A DNA stretch of 64,000 nucleotides from Pectobacterium colocasium (GTDB taxonomy: Bacteria; Pseudomonadota; Gammaproteobacteria; Enterobacterales; Enterobacteriaceae). Of this stretch, positions 8,821 to 18,800 are shown one piece after another. Position 1 is the stretch's first letter. Each line of letters opens with the position of its first letter. The stretch covers positions 1,736,001 to 1,800,000 of the forward strand of contig NZ_CP084032.1 of NCBI RefSeq assembly GCF_020181655.1, given 5' to 3'. The notes beneath the pieces are model-generated. The model was given only the letters and a program-made list of their open reading frames with translations. It was not told the DNA's origin and did not search any database. The position numbers were made by a program, and so were the translations under genes.

Positions 8821-9660
8821 TTAATCCAGATCGGATGCCTGATGGCGCTCGGCGACCTGCTCTGATTCGTCACCCCAGGTGCGATTGACCTTACGACCGC
8901 GAATTACCGCTGGACGGGCTGCAATTTCGTCAGCCCAACGGATCACATGCGTGTATTCGTGTGCGGACAGGAACTCTGCGGCAGAGTACAGTGCGTTTTG
9001 TACCAGTCCGCCGTACCACGGCCAAACCGCGATATCGGCAATCGTGTAGCTGTCGCCAGCCAGATAGCGGCTTTCTGCCAGTCGGCGGTTGAGTACATCC
9101 AACTGGCGTTTAGTTTCCATCGTGAAACGGTTGATCGGGTATTCAAATTTTTCCGGCGCGTAGGCATAGAAATGGCCGAATCCACCGCCAACGTAAGGGG
9201 CGGATCCCATCTGCCAGAAGAGCCAGTTCAGCGTTTCCGTGCGCGTAGCGAGATCCTTCGGCAACAGGGCGCCAAATTTTTCGGCCAGATACACCAAAAT
9301 GGAACCGGACTCAAACACGCGAACCGGCTTGTCGCCGCTTTGGTCGAGCAACGCCGGTATTTTGGAGTTCGGATTGACGTCAACAAACCCGCTCGAAAAC
9401 TGATCGCCATCGCCTATCTTAATCAGCCACGCATCGTACTCGGCACCCGAGTGACCCAGCGCCAGCAGTTCTTCCAGCATGATCGTGACTTTCACACCGT
9501 TCGGCGTCGCCAGCGAATAAAGTTGAAGCGGATGTTTGCCAACGGGCAGCGCTTTTTCGTGCGTCGGACCGGCTATCGGACGGTTAATATTGGCGAAGGC
9601 GCCACCGGAAGAGGCGGGCTGCCAGACTTTGGGCGGTACATAGGTTGGGGACGTAGCCAT
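8821..9660 (-). CDS. yghU: Glutathione S-transferase-like disulfide reductase YghU
   Basis: 279 residues, close to the 288 of E. coli YghU. A ~40-residue N-terminal extension precedes the thioredoxin-like domain (QLYSLATPNGVKVTIMLEE, about 46-130, with FESGSILVYLAEK), followed by an all-helical C-terminal domain. YghU/YfcG-type enzymes bind two glutathiones and reduce disulfides in the cytoplasm. It starts at ATG 9660 and stands as a single gene. Assignment to YghU rather than another Nu-class enzyme rests on the N-terminal extension and the conserved TPNG segment. Confidence 0.88.
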   Translation of the reverse strand: MATSPTYVPPKVWQPASSGGAFANINRPIAGPTHEKALPVGKHPLQLYSLATPNGVKVTIMLEELLALGHSGAEYDAWLIKIGDGDQFSSGFVDVNPNSKIPALLDQSGDKPVRVFESGSILVYLAEKFGALLPKDLATRTETLNWLFWQMGSAPYVGGGFGHFYAYAPEKFEYPINRFTMETKRQLDVLNRRLAESRYLAGDSYTIADIAVWPWYGGLVQNALYSAAEFLSAHEYTHVIRWADEIAARPAVIRGRKVNRTWGDESEQVAERHQASDLD

Positions 9661-9822
9661 TGAAAAATTCCTTATGCATGAAAGAGAGCGAGTTAAGGTA
9701 ACACCATAACAAACTCATGCCGCTCGCTGATACCGTTATGTTCTATGTCTACTACCTATTGATATAACACGAGATCCGCACATGGCTGAGGGGGATGCTC
9801 GCTGTGCGGATCGTCGCAGGGT

Positions 9823-10434
9823 TTAATAACCCACGGTAAAGCGTTGACGGGAATGTGCCGGATTTTCGATTTCATCAACCAGTGCGACAGCGTAGTCCTC
9901 AAAGGAAATGCTGCTGCCCTTGTCATTACTGAGCAGCGTGTCTTTGCCGAGACGGAACGTGCCTGTGCGCTGGCCTGGAACAAATTCTGCGGACGGCGAG
10001 AGGAAGGACCAGTCAAGATCTTTCTCTTGCTTGAGCAAGTAGAGGAAGGCAGCACCACGGGAGGCTTCAGGGCGGTAAGCATCAGGGAAGCCCGGCTGAT
10101 CGATTAAACGCTGACCCGGAGCAATTTCCAGACTCCCCGCGCCGCCGACGACCAGATAGCGTTTTACGCCTGCGGTTTTCACGGCAGAAATCAGAATGGC
10201 TGGATCGGATGAACCAAATTTAACCGCGCTGATCACCGCATCATGTCCTTTGAATAAGGCGACTAACGCGTCCTTGTCCAGTGCGTCTCCTTGTTTAGCC
10301 GTGACGTTCGGCAGTGAGGCAATTTTTTCTGGATGGCGTGCGATGGCGGTGACCGTATGCCCACGGTCCGATAACTCTTTAAGAATGCGTGAACCGGCAT
10401 CACCTGAAGCGCCAATGAGTGCGATATGTGACAT
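9823..10434 (-). CDS. NAD(P)-binding oxidoreductase, atypical SDR (NmrA/YwnB type)
   Basis: 203 residues with the dinucleotide-binding motif GASGDAGSRI at residues 8-17 and the atypical-SDR segment KRYLVVGGAGSLE in the middle. The classical YxxxK active site is absent, as usual in this NmrA-like group, so substrate and even catalysis are open. It is divergent from an HxlR-type regulator 70-120 bases away. Such pairs are typically a redox-stress sensor controlling its neighbour. Autonomous gene; start ATG 10434. Confidence 0.8.
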   Translation of the reverse strand: MSHIALIGASGDAGSRILKELSDRGHTVTAIARHPEKIASLPNVTAKQGDALDKDALVALFKGHDAVISAVKFGSSDPAILISAVKTAGVKRYLVVGGAGSLEIAPGQRLIDQPGFPDAYRPEASRGAAFLYLLKQEKDLDWSFLSPSAEFVPGQRTGTFRLGKDTLLSNDKGSSISFEDYAVALVDEIENPAHSRQRFTVGY

Positions 10435-10536
10435 GTAGACTCCTTATTTTCTTGTTTTGGGACTAAGTAACAAAAATAGACTATAGAGAATCTGGATGGT
10501 ACATTGCCGACTTTTCTCCGACAAGAAGTCACCGGC

Positions 10537-10977
10537 ATGCAACCAGGTCACACTGAAATGACTTATGACACACCCCTCACTGACACGGCTAACCCAAAAA
10601 GGTCGTCGGCGGAAAGCCTCGACGATGCCGCGTTTGACCATCCTTGTCCAATCCGTGATGTGCTGGATCGCATCGGCGATCGGTGGAGTCTGTTAATTCT
10701 GGAGGCGCTGGCGCAAAAGACGCTGCGTTTTAATGAATTGCATCGCCATATCGACGATATTTCGCGCCAAATGCTGTCGCGCACGCTGAAACGACTCGAC
10801 GCTGATGGGTTCATACATCGGACGATCTATGCGGAAGTTCCCCCGCGCGTGGAATACACGCTGACGCCACTCGGGCACTCTTTTTTGCAACCCATGCAGC
10901 TGTTAATTCAGTGGGCCGATCGGAACCATGCCGAAATTTGTCGCTCTCGCCGCCAGGCCAGACAACGCGATGCCTGA
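10537..10977 (+). CDS. HxlR-family transcriptional regulator
   Basis: About 146 residues. The winged-helix domain has the family hallmark HPCPIRDVLDRIGDRWSLLIL, including the near N-terminal Cys that senses electrophiles in relatives such as YodB, then RQMLSRTLKRLDADGFI (recognition helix) and PRVEYTLTPLG (wing). ATG 10537 is chosen over TTG 10504; ATG 10558 is also possible, because none has a strong ribosome site. It probably controls the divergent oxidoreductase in response to quinones or aldehydes, as inferred from family and arrangement. Confidence 0.82.
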   Translation: MQPGHTEMTYDTPLTDTANPKRSSAESLDDAAFDHPCPIRDVLDRIGDRWSLLILEALAQKTLRFNELHRHIDDISRQMLSRTLKRLDADGFIHRTIYAEVPPRVEYTLTPLGHSFLQPMQLLIQWADRNHAEICRSRRQARQRDA

Positions 10978-11111
10978 ACGAGCATTTGACGCTTAATCCA
11001 TTGGTCTCTCCAATCTAATGCAAGAACCGGGATGTTGAACTACCGGACGGCTCGCATTACGAATTTATGCTGTAACGCCTCCGCAGGTTACCCAGCAAAG
11101 AGGCGCTTGTT

Positions 11112-12116
11112 CTACCGGTTTACGTCGGCTGTCGCCTCATTAAGCAACGTGAGGTAGCGTGACCCCGAAATGTTCCTGCCGGTGACGACGCAGACGGTTT
11201 TGCGCCCGCGAATCTCTTTCGCGTAGCGAATGGCTCCCGCGACGGCAGGCACCCCAGAAGGTTCGACAACATGTCGGTGAAGTTCGAGCATTAACAGCAT
11301 CGCGGCTTTGATTTCTGCTTCTGATACCGTGAGCACGCGATCGACACGGTCACGAACCAGCGGCCAGGTCATCGTACTGGGTTCTATATAGCCGCTAACG
11401 CCCTCGGCGATAGATGGCGCTAGTTCGACGGGAAGCGTGTCACGTGCCTCTTTCCAGCGGGAAAATGTCGGACTGGCTTCACTTTGTATACCCCATACTT
11501 CGATAACGGGATTGATTGCTTTGGCTGCTGTTGCAATTCCTGAGGCGAGACCGCCACCACCGATATTCACCAGGATTACCTCCGCATCCATCCAGTCTTC
11601 CATGATTTCAAGACCGACTGTGCCACCGCCTGCAATCATATGTGGGTTATCGTAGGCCGAAACGAAGGTGGCACCAGACTGTTGTGCCGTTACTATTGCC
11701 GCCTGCCTGGCTTCTTCGATGTCATCAAAGAACATAATACGCGCACCACAGCCTTTCATAGCTGCGACCTTCATCGGGTCTGCCGTGCGTGGCAAAAAGA
11801 TGGTTACGGGGATACCCGCGACTTGTCCTGCATAGGCGAGCCCTAACCCGTGGTTTCCTGCCGTTGGGGCGATGACGCCAACGCGGCGCTGTTCTGCATC
11901 CAGATTGGCAAGAACATTTGCCGCTCCCCGCAGTTTGAAGCTACCGGTCTGTTGGAGGTTTTCCATTTTGAGCCGAATTTCTGCACCGACACGAGCGGAT
12001 AATTCCTGCGCGTGGTCTAGCGGCGTTCTGCGTATCGTTGTTTTAATCTGCTGAGATGCGGCGTAAATATCTTTCAGCGTTATAGCGTCGGTTGCCCTTT
12101 GGTGTTCGCTTGTCAT
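11112..12116 (-). CDS. PLP-dependent threonine/serine dehydratase-like enzyme
   Basis: 334 residues of fold-type II PLP enzyme. The cofactor Lys is K61 in SFKLRGAAN, and the phosphate loop is GGGGLASG near residue 187. It lacks the C-terminal ACT regulatory domain of biosynthetic IlvA, so it belongs with catabolic threonine dehydratases, serine racemases and ectoine-utilisation EutB. The likely reaction is deamination of a hydroxy amino acid to a 2-oxo acid in the cytoplasm. Divergent from an ArsR-type regulator 53 bases away, which probably controls it. Confidence 0.82.
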   Translation of the reverse strand: MTSEHQRATDAITLKDIYAASQQIKTTIRRTPLDHAQELSARVGAEIRLKMENLQQTGSFKLRGAANVLANLDAEQRRVGVIAPTAGNHGLGLAYAGQVAGIPVTIFLPRTADPMKVAAMKGCGARIMFFDDIEEARQAAIVTAQQSGATFVSAYDNPHMIAGGGTVGLEIMEDWMDAEVILVNIGGGGLASGIATAAKAINPVIEVWGIQSEASPTFSRWKEARDTLPVELAPSIAEGVSGYIEPSTMTWPLVRDRVDRVLTVSEAEIKAAMLLMLELHRHVVEPSGVPAVAGAIRYAKEIRGRKTVCVVTGRNISGSRYLTLLNEATADVNR

Positions 12117-12168
12117 AGTATTTCCCTATCAACTGTATATGTGAATGACTATATAGGTATTTGGCTAT

Positions 12169-12519
12169 ATGAACAAGCATGCAGCGACAGCGGCCGATTT
12201 ACTACGAGCGCTCGGCAACGAGCAGCGGCTCATTATTCTGGAATGGTTGGCCGATCCTCGGGCACATTTCCCAGAACAGCAGGATGGTGATTTAGTTAAG
12301 GATGGGGTGTGCGTAGGGTTTATCACTGAGAAAATTGGCTTGAGTCAGCCGACCGTCACCGGCCATCTTCAATATCTATCGAAAGCCGGAATTGTCACAT
12401 CGAAACGCATCAAGAACTGGGTGTTCTATAAACTTGTCCCTGAGCGTTTAGAGGAGGCAACTGCCGTATTGTCTGAGCTTGCAAAGGTCGCGTCGCGTCA
12501 ACATAAGGCATCAGAATAG
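12169..12519 (+). CDS. ArsR-family transcriptional regulator
   Basis: 116 residues with a winged HTH: ALGNEQRLIILEWLADP, then ITEKIGLSQPTVTGHLQYLSK (recognition helix) and the wing around SKRIKNWVFYKL. No Cys cluster for metal binding is seen (a single Cys), so it is not a typical metal sensor. It is divergent from the PLP dehydratase, with only 52 bases for both promoters, so autorepression and control of the enzyme are expected. The inducer is unknown. Confidence 0.85.
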   Translation: MNKHAATAADLLRALGNEQRLIILEWLADPRAHFPEQQDGDLVKDGVCVGFITEKIGLSQPTVTGHLQYLSKAGIVTSKRIKNWVFYKLVPERLEEATAVLSELAKVASRQHKASE

Positions 12520-14229
<1,710 letters not shown>

Positions 14230-14237
14230 ATGGCTAT

Positions 14238-14275
14238 TTCCCGATGCTGAGGGTATGGGCATCGGGAATGTTTTT
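14238..14275 (+). terminator. Terminator of the GH1 gene
   Basis: TTCCCGATGC (14238-14247) pairs with GCATCGGGAA (14259-14268), followed by TGTTTTT. It lies eight bases after the stop. Confidence 0.88.
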
Positions 14276-14461
14276 GTGTGCTTCATCTATATTTCCCTAT
14301 CAAAACGACCAAACTGGCCTCAAGCACAGTTTGCATAAGGGCCGCCAGAGTGAGAAGGATAGGTACTACACATAGCTAAATTTTAATAAGATCGATTAGA
14401 ATTTTCCTAAAAAAATGGATAAAATACCAGCATTCTGCCGTTGAATACCTTCGTCATACCC

Positions 14462-14470
14462 CACGCTGGG
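14462..14470. repeat. Target-site duplication, left copy
   Basis: CACGCTGGG, identical to 15772-15780 on the other side of the IS10-like element. The joined empty site reads CATACCC-CACGCT-GGGTATG, a short palindrome. Confidence 0.92.
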
Positions 14471-15771
14471 CTGACGAATCCCCAGAAAACAAGACAGGCA
14501 TAGAGTTTTATGATCTACTGATTTTCGCCAAAAAATTCAATGAGATCACCCTATGCCTGTCCGTAAAGTATGCCAGACTTTTTTCCATAACGCTTTAGCT
14601 TCAACGCATCAATACCGACAAAACGCGCTCATTGACTCAACCACTGCGTTGATAAACGGTGCGACGCTTTCGCTCACCAGTATCGGGCGCCATTTGCCCG
14701 GTGCGGCTCGTGTGAAAGATAAAATAAAACGGGTTGACCGCCTTTTGGGAAATTCTGCGCTTTATAACGATATTCCGAAAATATTTAATCAGATTACGTC
14801 CATGATGACCAAAAACATGCCGTGGTGTGCTATTGCCGTTGACTGGAGTGGCTATCCCTCTCAGGAATTTCATGTCCTGCGTGCCAGCCTTGTCTGTGAT
14901 GGTCGTGCTATCCCCTTGATAAGCCAGATTGTTCCGTCGAAAAAGCAAAACAATGTTCTGATACAGAATGCCTTTCTTGACGCGCTTGCCAGTGCCATCG
15001 CTCCGCAAACGAAAGTCATCATCATCACCGACGCGGGCTTCCAGAGTGAATGGTTTCGGCGTATCAAATCACTGGGGTGGGACTTTATTGGCCGCATCCG
15101 GGGAAACGTAAAATTTTGCCTTCATCATGACAAAGAAAACTGGCTGAGCGTGAAAGACTGCAAGGAAACGGCATCTGCGGAATATCTGGGAATAGGTACG
15201 CTGGCGCGTTCAAAAAAAGCGCAATGCAACGGATATTTTTATCTTTATAAAAAAACGCCGAAAGGCCGAAAAAGCCAACGTCGCAAAGGGAAACCGAGCC
15301 ATCCCACAACAGAAAAAGAGCAACGAGCCTCAGCCAAAGAGCCGTGGCTGATATTTACCAGCACAGAGGAATTTAAGCCCCGTGAAATCATGAAGCTCTA
15401 CAGCAGACGCATGCAGATTGAACAAAACTTTCGGGATGAAAAGAGTGAGAGATTTGGCTTTGGCTTACGCGCCTGTGGAAGCAAAACAGGTGAGCGGCTT
15501 TGGGTGCTGAGTCTGCTGGCGACACTGGCATCCATTGTACTCTGGTTATTAGGATATCATTTTGAAAATAAAGGACTTCATCTTCATTATCAAGCGAACA
15601 GCCTTAAAAGTCGAAGAGTGATATCGTTTTTGACACTGGCGGAAAATGTACTGCGGCATTCACCGCGAATAATCGGGCGGGTGAAACTGGAGAGTATTTT
15701 AGCCCAACTCACCAGCACCTACCGAAGCATGGTGCTGGTTTATTAGCGATGATTTTGTGGGGATCCCTCAG
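14471..15771 (+). mobile_element. Complete IS10-like element (IS4 family)
   Basis: 1301 bp. The ends CTGACGAATCCCCAGAAAA (left) and CTGAGGGATCCCCACAAAA (right, reverse complement) match the IS10/Tn10 terminal pattern CTGANNRATCCCC. Both outer flanks carry the same 9 bases CACGCTGGG (14462-14470, 15772-15780), the size of target duplication IS10 makes and close to its NGCTNAGCN preference. The intact transposase, ends and duplication point to a recent insertion. Confidence 0.95.
14553..15746 (+). CDS. IS4-family (IS10 group) transposase
   Basis: 397 residues of DDE transposase. The catalytic residues are D97 (AVDWSG), D160 (IITDAGF) and E290 (MQIEQNFRDEKS, the YREK-type segment), and the order of motifs follows IS10 transposase closely. 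IS10 enzymes move by cut-and-paste through hairpin ends. The frame is uninterrupted and begins at ATG 14553, 82 bases inside the left end, so the element is probably active. It reads toward the large helicase gene downstream. Confidence 0.93.
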   Translation: MPVRKVCQTFFHNALASTHQYRQNALIDSTTALINGATLSLTSIGRHLPGAARVKDKIKRVDRLLGNSALYNDIPKIFNQITSMMTKNMPWCAIAVDWSGYPSQEFHVLRASLVCDGRAIPLISQIVPSKKQNNVLIQNAFLDALASAIAPQTKVIIITDAGFQSEWFRRIKSLGWDFIGRIRGNVKFCLHHDKENWLSVKDCKETASAEYLGIGTLARSKKAQCNGYFYLYKKTPKGRKSQRRKGKPSHPTTEKEQRASAKEPWLIFTSTEEFKPREIMKLYSRRMQIEQNFRDEKSERFGFGLRACGSKTGERLWVLSLLATLASIVLWLLGYHFENKGLHLHYQANSLKSRRVISFLTLAENVLRHSPRIIGRVKLESILAQLTSTYRSMVLVY

Positions 15772-15780
15772 CACGCTGGG
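15772..15780. repeat. Target-site duplication, right copy
   Basis: CACGCTGGG, matching 14462-14470. The large defence-type gene starts only 40 bases further on. Confidence 0.92.
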
Positions 15781-15820
15781 TATGCAGTGATGATTTTATG
15801 GGACATACGGAATTCGTGCT

Positions 15821-18800
15821 ATGAATGATAATGATGACTCACTATTTAAAAATAATAGTCTTTCTCTTCAACAAAAATTAGAACGTGCTCGTACTGAGCT
15901 TCTTGATTTATCTGCGCGTAATAAACTACTAAACATCCCTCGTTCTAAAACAGCAAAGCTATTAGAAATAGTTGATGAACGATCTGCTGATATATATCGT
16001 TTACTGGTTAAAGAAGGAAAAGTATTTACTTTCCTACCCGGGCGGGCTGGAAGAAAGGGAGAGTTAATTGATGATGAAGATATTGAAACGGATTCGGATG
16101 ACGCTCTTGTAGGTGAGCAGCTTTTTGCTTTTGATGAAGATGTTGATAAAAATGTCAGCCGTGCTGAGCATCAGGATACAAAACTGCAAACACGATTAAC
16201 TCCAAAAGGTCTGCAGAAGCGATTATTAGATCTTTATCATGATTCTAAAACATTAGAAGAAGAGCAGGGCGTAAATATATTGTACCTAACGCTCGGAACC
16301 TTAAAATGGATTGATCCTAATAACAAAGAAAATATCAGATATGCTCCTTTAATTTTAATACCTGTATCTCTTGAACGTGGAACTGCTGGCGATAGATTTA
16401 AACTGCAGGTAAGACAGGAGGAGATTATTGAAAATCTTTCGCTAGAGGCATATCTCCAGCGTACGCATGAGATTTTATTACCCAAATTCAATACAGATGA
16501 AGAATTGCATCTTTCCAGTTATATCGATGAGGTTGCTCAGGCTGTACAGATAAAACCTGATTGGGGCGTTCAAGAAAACGATATTACGTTGGGATTCTTT
16601 TCCTTTGCTAAGTTCCTTATGTATCGGGATTTAGATCCAGAAAACTGGCCTGAGAATGACAATATAACAGATCAACCACTTATTCAGTCACTCATGGTCG
16701 ATGGTTTTAATGAAAAGGATGAAATGCTTTCAGACGATGCATCGATAGATCCCTTCATTTCTCCGAAAGATATGCTTCACATCATGGATAGTGACACTTC
16801 TCAAACTCTTGCTATCCACGATGTTCGTAGAGGGAAAAATCTCATCATTCAGGGGCCGCCCGGAACCGGTAAATCTCAGACGATTGCGAACGTAATTGCT
16901 TCTGCAGTGGCTGATGGCAAAACAGTATTGTTCGTAGCAGAAAAAATGGCTGCGCTTGAAGTGGTGAAACGCCGTCTTGATTATTCGGGAGTGGGCGATG
17001 CATGTTTAGAGTTGCATAGTAATAAGGCGAACAAAAGGGTCTTCCTGGAAGAATTAAAGAGGGTCTGGGAGCTAGGATCACCAAGAGGTGAATTTCCAGA
17101 CACATTGGTTGAAAACTTAACGGATGCAAGGGATAAACTGAACGAGCATCCTGCAAGGTTACACAAAATATATCATCCTTCCACTTTGTCTCCCTATCAG
17201 GTAATGGGGCACCTTGTCCGGTTACGTCAGTTAGGACAAGCTCCGACCGATTTTAGTCTCGAAAATTTTGAACATTGGAATGACGACGATCTTAAGAAAC
17301 GTCTTGATCTCGTGAAAGAGATTGTTGATCGCATCCAAGATATTGGTTTGCCTAATCAGCATCCATGGAATGGTGTTGGTCTTGAGCAGATCTTACCTAT
17401 GGATGTAGAGAAACTACTTCCACGTCTGCAAGAAATTGAAGGGGATATTGCACGCATTGCAAATGATGTAGCAAGTCTGTCTGCTGAACTTGCAGTGACC
17501 CCTGTTCCGGAAACATTCTCCTCAGTCGAGAAATTAGTTGAAGTTGCTGAATGCATCAATAAAGGGCCAGATTTATCACCGAAAGCGCTTACTTCAGCAG
17601 TTTGGCATGATAGCGTACCTGCAATTAAACGCCTTATTGTGTTGGGCAAGCAGTATCAGCAAATCCGCTTAGACCTTGAAAAAGATATAACAGCTGAAGA
17701 GATTGAGACTCCAGTTGTCGAGTTGGAAGATGCACTGACAAGGCTTCCCCAGGATTTTCAGGTTAACGGCTTTTCAGTCGCTAGTTCTCTGGTAAAACCC
17801 TTAGCTAAGCTACGCCTTGATGCAGCCCGTCTACATGAAGAATTAGGTACTCAGGAAGGATATTACACAGTTCAAGAAATAGAACGTCTCATCGCACTGG
17901 GCGAAAGAATTGCAGCAGCTCCTAATGCCAGTCCCGATGCTTTTATTGCGTCAGTCTGGGATCACGGTGTTGAGAAAGCAGATGAACTGGTTGAGTCGAT
18001 AGCTTCCTTCAGAGCCGTTAGTGAAGTTATTAGCCCTAAAATCAATGAAGCTGCTTGGAGTACAGATGTTCTGGAGGCTAGAAATCTTCTGGCGAGTCAT
18101 ACTGGTATTTTCCGCTATCTCAATGGAAACTGGAGAAAAGCGAAGGCACTGGTTGGCTCTTTACTGCGTGATCGCTCCTTGCCTATTGACCAACAGGTGT
18201 TATTGCTGGATGAACTCATTAAAGCGCAAGGAGAGAGGAAAAAAATCCAGGAAGGCAATGATTTTGGTCATTCAGCTTTCGGTAGCGATTGGCGTGGTGA
18301 AAAAAGTGACAGTTCTCCTTTAATGGCATTAGTTGAATGGATGAGAACGCTTCGTGACGTAGGGCCTGAAGCTCGGTTGTTAGCTAGTCGACTCGTTGAC
18401 CGCGAGGATGTCAAACTCCGGACGCAACAATTGAACCAGTTACTCCAGCAGGTTCGGTCCCAATTGGATGTTCTCTGGAGTTCATTTGGGTTATCACCTG
18501 AGGAACACTTTACCAACCAGATATCTATAAACCGTGTTTCATTAGCTTTCATTGAACAAAAAATCCAACACCTTACAGAGGTGGATGAACAGTGCGCTCG
18601 TGTGATGGTGAAACCACCTGCTCGTATAGATGAGCGTTGCCAGTTAGTCACTCGGATGATTGATCTGCAGAAACTTATTATTGAACTGCGTGCGGAAACT
18701 CCGATTGCTGAAAGTGCTTTTGACGAACAGTGGAAAGAGTTGTCATCTGATTGGGATTACCTTGGTCTGGCTTGTTCTTGGTTAGAGCAGAATAGTGCAC

